This document shows positions 1 to 12,437 of a DNA stretch of 64,000 nt, in pieces; positions within the stretch are counted from its first letter, which is position 1; each line of letters starts with the position of its first letter. This DNA is from Paragonimus westermani (lineage: Eukaryota > Platyhelminthes > Trematoda > Plagiorchiida > Troglotrematidae). The translations under genes and the position numbers were made by a program. The notes under the pieces are model-generated. The model saw only the letters and a program-made list of their open reading frames with translations, was not told the DNA's origin and did no database searches. Where the stretch lies: contig QNGE01000298.1 in NCBI GenBank assembly GCA_008508345.1, positions 102,979 through 166,978 on the forward strand, given 5' to 3'.

Positions 1-429
1 CTGACTAAAGTAAGATCCATTTCCTTGGAAAACCTAACTGGTCTGACATTAGACGCTAGATTGGAAATTCCATTTACTAGGTATATTTTACGGGTTAGAA
101 ATAACGATGGTGGATTTCAAGGAGGTAGAACAGGAAAACCACTCTTTTCACAGTTCGCCCACTAGCAATATATACATTAACAACGTTATTTACATCTACT
201 TACCCGATATCGGACTATTATAAGTATATAGTTTTGGTGTCAGGTATTCTTCATTGAAGTATGATTTAAAACCTTGAGTCGCCTTGATCCAGTTCAAAAA
301 TAACGACAGAGGACATACGGCGAGGTGTTAGCATTTCGTTTACTCTCTTCAGTCACGAGCGTAAAACTAGAGGATATAAGACAGGGATAGCAAAAGCAGT
401 AGAAACAAACAACGATTGAGCTTACGTGA
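1..429. other. Flank of PLE-A, nothing recognised
   Basis: This stretch lies beyond the C-terminal end of the PLE-A endonuclease frame, so part of it may be that element's 3' untranslated region. I see no clear CTGATGA-type motif, terminal repeat or coding match that would fix the element's 3' end. Confidence 0.4.
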
Positions 430-929
430 AACAGAGACTGTTATCAGTTTCGTGGCAAGCAAACTGCGTGTGTCCACGGTTTCCGCATATGTCGGGCCGG
501 ACAGTGAGTATTGGTTAATACTTCATCGGAGAAAGCTACCAATTTGGGATTCCGATTACGCAATAACACGTGAAACGAGTTGGCGGGTCAACAACGTGAC
601 CTGTTTCCGTGATGGGCTTTGAAATGGATGAATTCGGGTTTTGATCCTTCTGTTATGTTGCTATTGCCTGTTATGTCATCGCTCACACTAACCACTTAGG
701 CATGTGTTCAGCCATTCTTTGTCGTAAGTACCGATCTGTTCTGCCGATATAGATATCACCACAGCTGTAAATGAAATGGTATATTACATGGGAGACAGAA
801 CATTTCACTAAGTCACGAATGACAATCTTAGTTTTGAGCAGCAATCACAATTCAACCACAGGGTATGTACGAACTGGAGAAGATTGCTATTTTTGATTTA
901 CATCAGTGATGTGATGATCTTTGAAAGGT
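430..929 (-). pseudogene. PLE-A GIY-YIG endonuclease domain, decayed
   Basis: Downstream of the PLE-A RT on the minus strand is a GIY-YIG nuclease domain of the type fused to Penelope RTs, where it nicks the target. The GIY position reads V-I-Y (about 783-775), followed by a single-Cys SCGD segment. The YIG box reads IYIGRTDRYLRQRMAEH with Tyr, Ile, Gly, Arg and the EH pair all present (about 755-700). After an in-frame stop comes the conserved SISKPITETGH block (about 625-595). The tail contains RPDIC, matching the Pro-x-Leu/Ile-Cys tail seen in PLE-D. The YIG half is better preserved than in any other PLE of this window, but the stop directly after KWLV and others downstream make it a pseudogene. 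Confidence 0.85.
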
Positions 930-1770
930 AGAATCAGAAAAACCTGCTTCTTAGGAAACGTAATCACGACAGTCCTGATAAAGCTTTTCTGACTGTGAAT
1001 ATCGACTGACTTCCCGAGATATCTGTTTGTGAATGACACTGTTCAATCTCTCCTCCTCTACTTGCAAACATTCATCGGTGCAGATTTGTCGAGCTCTACG
1101 AAACACATTTCGCGTTAGACCTTTTCTTTTAAATAGTTAGCGTAAAATGGAGAAATTGCAAATACTGACCGCTCCAAGTGGCCTTGTAGTGCACCGAATG
1201 TTGTCGTGAGTCATCCCGTATTCTAGCAAGTGAAATGTCTAGAAAAGAACGATTTTCGTCTGTTTCTATCTCATGAGAATCTGAAAAATTAGAATGAACG
1301 GTTCAAATGTGATACAAAACGGATATTAGTGGTTACAATCAAAGTATCATCTACCTATCATTTCTAGAGGCTGGTACCATTTGTGACACCATATAGTTGT
1401 AGATAAATCCTCCCTGAAAATATACCTACAAGTGTTGAGCCCATCAACTTGTTTAAAAGGTGATCCCTCAGAAACAAAACGGGAATTCCTTGTGTACAAA
1501 ATCAAAAGTTCTTCGAACTTATTCAACTGGAGGGTGTCAAAAAGTGTAAATTTCGACGGGAAATAAAGTCGCACAAAAATCCGTTGTTTCTCTCAGGGAA
1601 AACAGTGTACATAGGGATGGACTACATCCTATTTGAACCGATCGATGTGTTCTCTAAGGTTTGTACCAGGTCGAAAGAATCTTTTACACAACGGGAAGTA
1701 AACTTCTGACGGATAGGATAGAGATTCCCTATAAGCTACCTGGCAAGCTTGTTTTGTTAACAAAATTAGT
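930..1770 (-). pseudogene. PLE-A reverse transcriptase, decayed Penelope-like element
   Basis: Read on the minus strand from high to low coordinates, the frames give the ordered landmarks of a Penelope-like RT. Near 1760-1690 is a block with PIRQKFTS and DSFDLVQTLE. It is followed by a degenerate finger block, then FEELLILYTRN and SPFKQVDG (about 1500-1430). The palm box reads stop-V-D-D-T-L-I-V at 1340-1357, then come the thumb block with FLDISLARI and ATWSGQYL, and the RT-endonuclease linker with NVFRRARQICTDE (about 1130-1080). The two catalytic Asp codons of YVDD are kept but the Tyr codon is TAG. Pieces lie in at least two frames with several stops, so no full product is possible. A PLE RT normally copies its RNA at a target nick. 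The family call is firm; the 5' limit is uncertain. Confidence 0.85.
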
Positions 1771-4700
1771 CCACAAGGAACAAGCCGCAAGAGAAGGACT
1801 TTCTCGTGAGATGTTGTGCAGGATTTCGTTTTATTCTGCAGGAAAAGCTATTCCTTAGCGGAGAGCGGCCATTTTCTAAAACGTAGTTCTCTGAATAGGA
1901 GCATCCCACACTTATGGCACTCAAGAGCAAAACAATAAATAAGCTTGGTGCTCTATGTGGGTGACCCCACACACTCACCGCTGATGTGAAACCACAATTT
2001 GAAATTTTTGTGTGAAAAATCTGTTGTCATGAAAGACACTAAGGAATGAAGAGCTGAATGATATTTTTAGCTTAACTGGGTTCTTACTAAAGGGACTTTC
2101 TCATATTACGGTTGTCATATAAACCCACAGTGGACTTGAACTCGTGCAGAGTTGTAGCAATCATATTCAAAATGATGAATTGCTCCGAATGTCCACCTTA
2201 TTTAAATAGGTGTGAGAAGTTTTTATTTTCTTTTCCATTGTGTCTTCCAAGCAGATCTTTCTTGTTTTATTTGTCAGGTTTTGAACTAGAGTAGTTTTTT
2301 GTTTAATAGTTGCAAATCCATTGAGATCATTTTATTGGTCCGCCCATGATTTGGATATATCAACCTACTTAATCCACCAGTGTGGTGTGTATCCAACTGA
2401 GCTGACCGAAAGTATCAAGTTTTCTTAAATGTAGCTTCCAAGCTGAAACATGTTTCATGATGACATTTTTCGTCACCATATCGGCGATATATATGAAGAC
2501 GCCGAATAACAATTTGATGTTAGAAATCCAGGTTGTTCATGAATAAATCTGTCAACATCAAACCTAGAAGGGGCTCAGTCGCCAAGCTGTCAGTCTGATT
2601 ATACTAATAGCCATCGAATATTTTATCATGTGATCTCATTCTCAAGTGACTTCACTCCATCCACTAGTCAGACGGAAAATTAAGTATATAGCATAAACAC
2701 TTCCATTGTGAACAGAGTGTAACAATGATATGACCAAATTTCTCCTGATAAAGGCAATCCTTCAGACGCTGCAGACGACGACGTTTGATGAGTGTATGTA
2801 CTCTGTGTCAAGTTTAACGTAAACTTTATGTTGCAGTTTTGCGTTTCCCTCTCGGTTTGTGCATAAATTAAACACATGGTATATAACCTACACATTACAA
2901 TTGCGATCTCAGTTCGATACCAAATTCTATCTGGGCATCCTATAACATTTCATTCAGTGTTGAAAATGATTTCTTGCACACCTACCAGCCTGCATCTATA
3001 GACAGCACAGCGTGAACAGTGTGCTACTAGTCATTGGCCTGGAAAAGTTTTCGTTTATCGTATCATCAGCACTTAGCTTCCGCATCGTTCGAGAGATCAT
3101 CAGCATCATTATCATCATTAGGAGAAAGAATAACATCATCTGTTGCTGTTAGCACTACCTGGATAAACGCAATACAACCTGCTGCGTGACATTTTGACCA
3201 TTCCACAAGCACAAAGTCAATCATGCGCCCCGAGTTGCTCTTCCGCTACAACCCATACAATAGGGTAATGCCGGGCAATCAGATAGGCTTGTAACGGACT
3301 CCATAAATGGCCAGCGGGAGAGAACTTTCTTCCACAAACTCGGCAGCAGATGGTTAGACACTAAACGCACCTTGGATCTGTCTGTCATAAGGTACACGTG
3401 TGCACCAATATCAACTGTCTTCATAGCTCATGTAAACCGATTATCTGGTTAAACCTCAGTTAATCTCTAATATCAGTTCTAGGGAATGGTGGGCAATACA
3501 AACCTCATACAAGCCCAATCAGAACTCATTTCATAAATATTTAAAAAGATACACTAATTTCTTTTAAATATAGGAGTGATCGTTAAAATGTTTTTTTTTC
3601 AAAACTCAGAAGGTTCAAAAACCGCTGCCACATTTTTTAAATCGAGGGGATTCCAAACCTATTTTAATCCCGTTTGTGCTCAATCGTATCATTTTCAAAT
3701 CCAATTTTCTCCGATTTCTGCGGCACTCATCAAATGAATAAAGAAAGTGTTATTTGTATAGTAGTTTTTAGTGTTAACTATCAGAGTTGTTCATAGATAT
3801 TCGTATCAACACATTTATTTTTGTTTCTGTACTCAATAGGGCAGTGGTAAAGATATAAGTAATCTGTGAACGAAAAAATGTACCAGTGAGCAGGTGAACT
3901 GTGCAGTTGAAATTTGAGCTTATTCGAACAGTGCCCGGGACAGCATTACGTTTGATACATTGACATTGCCAGGTCCCCTTTCAAAAGCTTTTCAATCACA
4001 TAGCAGAGCAATATTTTATACATTTTCTGTTTGTTTTCGCTGAAAACGGTGAGAGTGGGTTTATCATTCTGTCCATAATCTTGATTGCTTTTGTGCGACA
4101 TCGCTGTCTACGAGTCTTCGGACTGTTCAGAGTAGACAGCTGTAGTTTTCACTTGACTCGGTTGTTCACTTTCAGAACAACGAGAACATGACGCCTAACT
4201 CGCCAGTATCTCGTCTACATATCAGTAATGCTAACTCGCGTACTACGGTACTTATCGCTGTTATGTGTTACGTGTATGAATCTCGATGTATCAGAAAATT
4301 TTATCACTGAATTATCTGTTATATTCCCCAGATCTGACCTAATCGCTGGTTATCAGATGGTCCGGGTATCCACACTCATTTTCTTAACTCGATTACCAGT
4401 GGCATTATTGGCATATTTTTGTAGAAACCAACTCTGCTGTTAGACTTCATATTTGCCCACACCCTTCCGACAAAAATTAACTCAACATAAAATAAAAAGA
4501 TTTGTGTAGACATGTTAGTTTCGTTTGGTTTTATGCATTCGTCAACAAGCTGAGGCCAAACAGGTTAGGGATAATCATTTAGAATGCGCACTGTAAATTC
4601 TCATTTCTTGCGGTGTCACTTATTCTATTCGATCGCTTTTGTATTTACGTGTGCGTGTCTATGTATTGACAAGCTTGTTTATCATCTAACACCGTTGCGG

Positions 4701-6168
4701 ATAAGTGCACCCACGTATCGGTCAACAGGACAAAATACCGCCTACTTCTTGACTCAAACTGTTTTTGTCCGAGATAATCATCTGAGGCTAACTTGAGTAC
4801 CACTCGGATAAGAATACCAAGAACAACGGCGCGTTTCGATAAAACGCAACCTTCCCGGTGAGATTGTTTGCGTGCCTCGCATGCACTTGAATCAATTTAA
4901 TACTCGATGCGGCTTTGTCACTTTGTCATCTTTCTGGACAAATTTGATTATGCTTGTAATTATGATCGGTGACCAAACAACGAGCTAGATGAGCATGTTC
5001 CTTCTCGTTTCTCTCTGTCTCTGTCAAGTAGGTGACGGCGCGTGTATGCGTGTATGCGCACACGCGGCTGTGTCGACTTTCAAGTGAGGTGAGTAGTTGT
5101 CCTTGAGAAATGAAGCGGCGAGAACAGACAATCGAACAACCGAATGTAGTGAAGCTATTCCCGTAGGGCTGGCTCACGGCTCAAGTGCAATCGATTCCAT
5201 TGGCTATTTGAGAAATCTCTCACCCGTATCCACTTGAAAGGCCGCTGCTGATCTAGTAAGTTGACGCTGGCTAATGAACTCAAGTGGGCTCATCACATTC
5301 ACGCACAGCTTAGGATAGGAAATTGAGAAACCATTGAGTTAGCCGAGTTGACACCCACCAATGCGGGGAATATTTTGCAACCAAGTTTGCTATGTTTGTA
5401 TTCATGTCATGAGGTTGAGCGTCTGCCTAATATTCTCTTTGTATCCACTTCGGGTTTATCACACTGTCCAATTCACGACGCATCAGATGTTTCCTCATTT
5501 CAACGGATTCCGTTTCACCTATGCCAACACTCTGGGTTAATTGCAGTTTCTTTGAACTGTTCGCTTTTTTGGCAAAAGATCAATTTGAGAATAACAGAAT
5601 AAAGCTTCCCGTAGATACATAACCAGACGCGAATTAAGTCACATACACCTATTTTCTTCCACCAAAGTCCCACTGATTTCGCCCACATCAATCCAACTGC
5701 TCGCATCCTCTAAAAAAACACCAGATTTTGTACGGGCAAAACTCTGTCACCGAGTATTATATACGGAATAGTACGAAGGAGCAGCCACATATACCCCACA
5801 ATTTAGGCCACCTAAACTGATAGTGTCTTTCAGGATTTTAGCTTGGAAAGTTATAAAATTTAAACGTCGAGTTGTGTTCGTTACGTTAGTTTTGTCAACG
5901 CGTTCAACTAATTCTTTGGTAAACGATGTTTCGTGTCTTTGCAAAACAATGCTTGGCAGGCTCATTGCACAGATCCTTTAACACACAACAACAACAAGTG
6001 GATTACATTTTGTATTCAGTTACTTGATAAAGTCTAAATTTTTGCACAACATGGAAATTTATTGGATTCTACGCAAGGTAATTGTGACTGAGGCAAATGT
6101 GTCATAGATATCCTTAACTTAACCTCTAAGACTTTAGTTCTATAACCGATAGATTATCGGGGATTTAG
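1771..6168. other. No gene recognised; one ATC-rich patch
   Basis: Open frames here are short (at most 84 codons) and overlap on both strands, as expected by chance in AT-rich DNA. The part next to 1771 may hold the decayed N-terminal half of PLE-A, but I could not align it. A simple ATC-rich patch lies at 3096-3119. A minus-strand frame at 5747-5965 lies downstream of PLE-B and could be its tail, but I see no diagnostic motif. Confidence 0.45.
3096..3119. repeat. ATC-rich microsatellite-like patch
   Basis: Imperfect run of ATC units. Its reverse complement reads as repeated Asp-Asp codons, which can imitate an RT catalytic box; no RT context surrounds it. Confidence 0.7.
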
Positions 6169-6390
6169 TTAACTTAACTCGAACCCCAGACACAGTTGGT
6201 CGCAACTTTTGCATTCGAAAACATGCACTAGACTCGAGTTTTCTTCCCGGCAAACATCGTCATTATTGCCTAATTCCGTGGATATTATGATTAAAAACGG
6301 TTGGTTCCGTTGAACAGTTTGAATACAGCAGCTGGAACACGAAAACCGGTAGATGTTAACATTTCGTATTGACTCGTCAGTCCCAAACAT
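6169..6390 (-). pseudogene. PLE-B, possible GIY-YIG endonuclease fragment
   Basis: A 73-codon minus-strand frame carries VNIYRFSCSSC, which resembles the start of a Penelope-type GIY-YIG domain (a GIY-like IYRF followed by the CxxC that precedes the YIG strand). It continues into a degenerate QTVQRNQPF...STELG segment in the place of YIGxTxRxLxxRxxEH. Further on, SSLVHVFECKSC could correspond to the conserved His-x3-Cys region. No YIG is left. It sits 72 bp downstream of the PLE-C endonuclease and in the same direction, so it may be the truncated end of an older element into which PLE-C inserted. An alternative is a chance resemblance in a short frame. Confidence 0.38.
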
Positions 6391-6461
6391 AGACGGGTTT
6401 TTCCCATCAAAGAACTAGGTTGGTGGATGATCAATCAGCGGGCCAAGGTAGGTCATTAGTT

Positions 6462-6926
6462 CTAGGGAAGAGACAAGTTCACCAACAGTTTCTCCTGATC
6501 CCAGAGAGCTGGCGTGAGTCGATTTGTCGTGACCACCCCAGTAAACCGCAATACTCTTGGGTTAGAATTATGTAACAGGATTGTGAATGAATGAGCAGGA
6601 TCGGTTGTGTGGCCAGTGTTCACGATGTGGCTAGCCACTGAGGAGACTGGCTGTTTTCGTGTTTCAGCGACTTTGCTGTTCTCCAGTAACACGGACTTCT
6701 GCACTCATCTAGGTAAATGTTCCTTCACTCTGAAGATTAAACATCTTTCGGTTTTGCTTACGCCTTTATATATAAATTGGTAAACACAGTGCGAGGTGGC
6801 ACCGATAGGCTGGTCTCTTCTGATTGAAGGCGTTGGTAGCTTCTGAGTCCTAGCGACTACAGAGACTTCAGTTGCATTTGACGTACGCGTAAGTGAGTTT
6901 CTCAATCGCTGTGCTGTTTGACGCAC
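6462..6926 (-). pseudogene. PLE-C GIY-YIG endonuclease domain, one in-frame stop
   Basis: A minus-strand frame of about 154 codons broken once by TAG at 6705. It begins with a linker, then CVYQF at the GIY position (about 6800). In the YIG position it has a degenerate KGVSKTERC, followed by well kept FRVKEHLPR. After the stop come SSVASHIVNTGHTTDP and a tail with RLTPALWDQEKLLVNLSLP, which parallels the tails of PLE-D and PLE-E. The order CVY, ER, EHLP, HxxxTGH and a Pro-rich tail is characteristic of the PLE endonuclease. Loss of the Tyr and Ile of YIG and the stop mean it is inactive. It follows directly on the PLE-C RT and is in a different reading frame from the RT thumb, so at least one frameshift separates them. 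Confidence 0.85.
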
Positions 6927-7003
6927 GACATAATCACCCTTACAAGAGAGGTTTCTGTGGAGCCTCTTTTATCTACAGTGACCATCTCTCCAGGTGGTAC
7001 TTT

Positions 7004-7750
7004 TTATCTACTGCATGTATCAACGTTCTGTCTGTGGTATTCATTTGATTGTAGGACGGATGTGATGAAATCTAGTTCTTCCACGAGTAAGTCGTGTGTG
7101 CTGATTCGCCTTGGTGCTGTGAACACAGTATTCACTAATGTTCGTTTATTTTGGACCGATATGAAGCTGCTGGAGTTTACGTACTGAATAGACCACGTGG
7201 ATTTTCTACAGATAGCTCTTCTAATCGACTGACTTATGAGAATTTCCGGAAATGGCAGACAGATGTTGGCGTCATATTCACACGTAACCTTCAGAGTTGG
7301 ATGGCAATTATTCAGACGTTGCACTAAGTTATTTCCCACTCGTTTAGACTGACCTAATATTAACGCCGTTTTAACCCCTGTAATATGGCAAGTTTCTTAT
7401 CTCAGTAGCTCCTGTTCGATTTCAAGTAAAAAACTTCGCTAAGATGGAACCTAGTGGACTTCCCAAGACTACTACATTTGTTTGACCGCAGGACTGCTCG
7501 AGGAAACGAATAGTGACATTATCAGCACAAAGCCACAAAGTTTCTTTCAATGCGTTGGTCGGGGTGGCAACGTAATGCGATTCATCTCAGCGAGCTCACA
7601 AATATAGCCAGTCATTTCTTGCGGTGGCACATCCGTGAATGTTGAGTGAACGCCTAGAGGGCACAGCACTCTGTTAGCAAGACTGATTTTCTCCATGATT
7701 TTTTGTATGGTTTGAACATGACCAAATGCAAGTTTTGACAAGTTGACCAC
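7004..7750 (-). pseudogene. PLE-C reverse transcriptase, decayed, catalytic box lost
   Basis: Three frame pieces in a row on the minus strand. Piece one, 7750-7547, carries TFTDVPPQEMTGYICELAE, the finger-palm block that in PLE-E reads LFTIVPLKETVEYL. Piece two, starting near 7550, carries ALKETLWLCADN and VVLGSPLGSIL, the MGSPLG box. Piece three, 7339-7004, carries LVQRLNNCHPTLKVT, AICRKSTW and the linker RTLVNTVFTAPRRIST. Where YVDD should be (about 7364-7375) the frame reads V-K-T-A, so both catalytic Asp residues are gone. Frameshifts lie near 7547 and 7350. The N-terminal third of a PLE ORF is not visible above 7750, so the copy is either 5' truncated or too decayed to read. Confidence 0.85.
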
Positions 7751-10700
7751 AGTTCCAACGCATCATGTGCGGACATTTACTGATAAATCTTCTTGGGTGA
7801 CGCTTAGGAAAATTGAACATCTCGGATCAAGAATCCAACTATCCCTCTAACTTATCACGAGAGTATTGTGAACCATATTCTCACCTTCTAATGAATTTGT
7901 CAGCTATTCGAGATCTGCTGATGAACGCGCCTCCTAAAGTCCCGATTACTACTGTGAAAAGCAACATCAATAAGTTTTTTTCGTATTTTTTCGGTTAGGT
8001 AACTTTGTCTTCTACAACAGTGAACTAGAGTTCGCCTTTGTGAAAAAGCAGTCGGTAAGACATATTCGTGTTCACGTTGGAAGGTGAAACTGAAATTAAA
8101 TGGTTAGCCTGTAACCTCCAAAATCCGCGGCTTTGTTTACATCAAGTCATGAGCATAATTCGGTGTCCCGACAACGTTGTACACTAATCACATCTCGAAG
8201 ACACGGATGCACACGTTAAAGATAGAAAAAATCGCTCTGTAATTCGGTGTTTACGAATGTGCAGCACAACCGTCGTGACTGTCTTGGACGAGCGGATCAG
8301 TTACAGTGAAGGTTAGATCATGCAAAATTGCATGTCAATCAAGCGGTCAGTTTGTTTGTTGGTCAACCGAAATCAACTGTACAAGTGTGTATACTTCGGT
8401 CAACGTTACCCAACATGACAGCTTTGTAAAGCGATCTGCTGACCAACTTTGTTTCGTTAATGACGGGACGGGTTACCGTGACTCTTGGTCATCATAGATA
8501 TCTTCGTTGTGTTGTCATTATCACCGTCTCCTTTATGGTGATGAGATTTCAACCATGATATGTAAACTGTCGTGCGCAAATATGTTCGTACGTGTACGCT
8601 AACTAAGTATCACTATTGATTTCGATCCGGATGTAGACTTCAGGACGTCTGTGCTTAACTGGGCTTAGTTGGTAAACCGAAAGGTAATATTAGTGAACTG
8701 CCGTATGTTTGTAATCAACACCGTCAACTGAAGCCAATCGATAAACAGACAATTGAACGAACGGTCGTTAATGTTTCATACAAACTTTTAACACACCGAA
8801 TCTAAAAATTAAACCAATTGGTAATACACTTCTAGCCATTTATACTGGAATAATATCCTAAACGTACGGTCGAACCACTAGTACCTCCTGAATTTACCGG
8901 CTGATTCAGCACAGACCAGACTAGAATGACCTGAGAGTCGACAACTGTCGAACACACTACATCTGATGGGTGAACTGGTTTTTTGGTTCGGCAAAGATGT
9001 CAGTATGTACTTCAAGCTAAACTGTTCTGGACAACAGTGTGCGTTGAAATAGGTGACAAACAGACCGGACCTAAACTCCAGCGAGTTAGTCATTGCAGTC
9101 AACCTTCTACAGAATATCTGTCAATCGATGCTGGATTTCTAAAGCAGTACTTTATAAAGGCCACGATGTTCCGACTACTCAGCCCTGATCGTTAGATGAG
9201 AAAGAAATTTGTGTGAACACCAAGCAGCCTTTCACTTTCATGCCACACTAGTTGCAAGCAGGAACATCAACTGTCTGTCTACTAATGAAAATTTATCCAA
9301 AGACCTATGCATTGCACAAATCTAATTAAGCTAATAACGGTCTAAAGAAAACTTTTGCACCTTATATATTTGTTCGTAGACTTTGTAGACCTTTGGCGTA
9401 GCCCAGTACACATTTTGTCATCTTGGTAACCCGGTGAAAGCAAATTCTTCTCTGACCCACTGGCGAGTGGAACGTCGTGTAATGTTATCTGATCTCACAG
9501 CTAGTCGCCGAATGCCTACTGAAATACAATCACCTATCGAACGTGATGCAGACAGTTACTGTTCTTTTCATTGTGTGACTATTTTCACCTTTATGTTACT
9601 CAGAACTAGCATAAAAAACATAAACCCGGACTGAAAATTAAAAACGTTACAAATTGTTCAATACTTTGACTTATACACTGACCACTTGTATGAACTACCA
9701 TTATGCCTCAAGAGATCAAAAATAATTTGCGGATCGATGCACAAGTTTACAGCAAGGGTTCCCGTTGATAGTGCATAACCAGCCTAATTCAAGTATAACA
9801 TTTTACTACAAACCTTGTCCTTTAGACCTATCTGGCTAACTATGTGAATATCTTCCGGTAACTAACCCCAGCAAAATAAACAAATATAGCCTGATCTCAC
9901 TAAAGTTTGACATACGAGTCCGTATGTCTTATCTGGTTACAGGTGTTGGTGTGCTAAACCAGTAAGCCACTCTTTCCCGGAAACCGAAATCAGCAAGAAA
10001 GGTGATAATCCGTTTTACATATTTATCAGTGATGAGATATGCCCGTTGCTTTCAGCGTCAGCAATCAAATTTTCTTTTGGCATGTTTTCACATAAATTTG
10101 CGACGGTAATGTGGTTTATCACTATCGGTTGTCAAGCCGACGGATTGATGGTTGACCTCGAATCAGTGAACTTGTTAGTTGCGTGTGTATTAGGAATACT
10201 GTCCAAATTTTTGACGCTAATCGCTATACATTCAAACCAGACAACCTGTACAGTGATTTGATTTATGTTATCCGGCCTCTGCGTGAGTTTTACGACGTTT
10301 GCTGAGAGAAACAATTTTACTGCTATCTAGGCTGTCCGTAACCTCCAGTGACTGTGCCGTTCAGTGAGGTTCATTTTGCGGCGGGGTGTTCGTCCACACC
10401 TTGCGGTTATCTCGAAAATTGGTTTGTGACCTGTCAGATTGAATCGTTCAGTGTTTAAACCAGCCTACCTACCATTATGTGTATTTTCTGTCATCGTTTT
10501 CGAATGCACTTCACTAACATTCAGTCGACCAGATGCCTTCACCAATTCCCTATTTTTATGCTAGATATGCAACATCGGAGCATGTGGAATATGAGCTTCG
10601 GTCGTTTAAACTCAGTTATTCATGAACCTATTTTGTGACTCAAATGATGTAGACTATCCTGTTCTCTAGCGTTTTAGTATGAACATACTGAACTTCAGTG

Positions 10701-12302
10701 CATTTTTAAAACATGCCATTACCTGTAGAAAGTTTGTACTTGCTTCCAAAGGTGACCAACTCTTCTACATCCTGGCTGATATACTAGTCGAAGTACTGAA
10801 AATTATCGCTTGCCGAAAAAACTGCTGAACGTGTGAAACCCTGATCTATGAGTTCGGTAAATCCCCGAGATGAAAATGTGACCCTCAAGAAGTATCACGC
10901 AAGAGCTCCAGGAGATACTCTGTGGACGGCATTGCTTCACGTGTCGTTTTCTTCTAAAAAAAGAAGCATTAGATTCACAAATTAATGTTACGTTTCGGGG
11001 AAAATGCGTCAGTGCAGAAAGAGCTACCCATATAGAAGATTACAATATTTTAAAAATACAGAAACGAACGGCAAATCTAGTGTAGCATTTTGATGTTTAC
11101 ATAATTATGCACCGGAATACTCGGTTCCGTCGATTGAAGGGCACTGTTAAGGTCGATAATTGCTTATTCAAACCTATCAGCCCACTTCATCCTACAGTAC
11201 CATGGAAAATCGGAAATTCATGCATGCCAGTGAGATATCATACAGTCATTCCTGAAGCAGCTGGCTACCTTGTACAGAATTTACTTGCAATATCATAAAA
11301 CACAACGAGATTTTGTTTAGTTACTTTGCTCACTGAAGCATAACAATCAAGTAAGTGTAACAAGCAGGTTAAATCAGCATCAGAGGCCGTTGTGCTTGAA
11401 TCTTACTTTAGGGTGGAAGTATGGCTGGTTCAAAGACACACAAACCGCCAGATTAACAGGCGCTATCGATCACATGGGTTAACTAATATTTCAAGCTTGC
11501 TTGCAGAACAGACACTGGTGACTACATTCGGTCCGTCGGACATTCAGCGTTACTTCAGACTATGTGGGGACAGATACACATTTATGAGTAATTGTGCTCG
11601 CTGGACCCGTTGACTCTCACGCCCTGACAAATTCGTGTTACGACGAGGGAAGTGCTACCTATAAGAAACACAACAGAAAATTTTCACTCTCGAGGAGTGT
11701 AAAATTTACCAGTAGTTCAGTGTGTTTGCACATGTTAACACTCATGCTTCGGGAAACTGACTTAATGTGATTTCCTCTGAAATACTGCCTACTGAGCGAA
11801 GGGTGTCCACAGGTAAGTTCATAACTGAGTAATCAAGAAGAATATGCTGAGTGTTACGGACCGTATACACTTATTTTCGTTTAAAACAAGGTAGAAAATT
11901 CACTGTTTCAAATGATTCACGTAAATGGTACGCTTGCACTGCTTGCCCAAATGGTAGTATCGTATCTTGACAGAACGAATTCTGTGTAATTTGTAACTGT
12001 TAGTCATCAATCCACGTTATCAACTGTAGTGAAGTCCACACCAAAATATCATTTTTGACCATATTTATTATCAGCTTTTACTATAAGATGGCAAATGACA
12101 GCAAAATGTAGGATGGTGGCGTTCATTTGCGCACTAATCATACTGAACTGTGCGTCGCAGAATGGAATAAATAACCGAATTGCATTAGATGAGATGACAA
12201 TGACCATAGTTAACTATTGCCTGCCGATCTCTCGCTATGTTCATGCGTTAGGTGAAGAATATCCATCGATAGTTTGACTTTTCACACTGGCTTTGGACAA
12301 AA
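7751..12302. other. No gene recognised; one signal-peptide-like small ORF
   Basis: I see only short frames on both strands with no family match. The one frame worth naming (12095-12277, plus) is listed separately. The 7813-7998 plus-strand frame lies opposite the expected N-terminal part of PLE-C and is probably chance. Confidence 0.45.
12095..12277 (+). CDS. Hypothetical 60-aa peptide with signal-peptide-like N-terminus
   Basis: Sixty codons from ATG to TGA. Residues 7-20 (MVAFICALIILNCA) form a short hydrophobic stretch preceded by a basic TAKCR and followed by polar residues, the profile of a secretory signal peptide. The remaining ~40 residues have no motif I recognise. A shorter start at residue 7 would fit the signal peptide better. 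It ends just before a copy of the dispersed repeat at 12303. It could be a first exon of a secreted protein, as in the small-exon genes of flatworms, or chance: hydrophobic stretches are common in random AT-rich frames. No splice signals could be confirmed. Confidence 0.2.
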   Translation: MTAKCRMVAFICALIILNCASQNGINNRIALDEMTMTIVNYCLPISRYVHALGEEYPSIV

Positions 12303-12437
12303 TCACAACCTTGTAGGTATATTGTCCAGCTTGCTTGATCATTTTGAAAGGGAGATAAGCGGAACCATTCTGTATATTTCCATCGAAAAACCGATGATTA
12401 GGACCTTTTAGTTGATCTGAAACCAGTAACCTTGTTG
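12303..12437 (+). repeat. Dispersed repeat family R1, copy 1
   Basis: Aligns by eye with 28749-28891 and 58932-59084. The most similar part is the CACAACCTTGTA...TTGTCCAGCTTG...TGATCATTT block, followed by a GATTAGGAC...TTAGTTGA block and an ACCTTGTTG end. This is the most diverged of the three copies in its second half. The family's nature is unknown; see copy 2 for a possible tRNA-like flank. Confidence 0.5.

Noticed and set aside
3060..3119. Minus-strand Ala-Asp-Asp codons that look like an RT catalytic box
   Set aside because: They come from the ATC-rich patch; no other RT blocks stand on either side.
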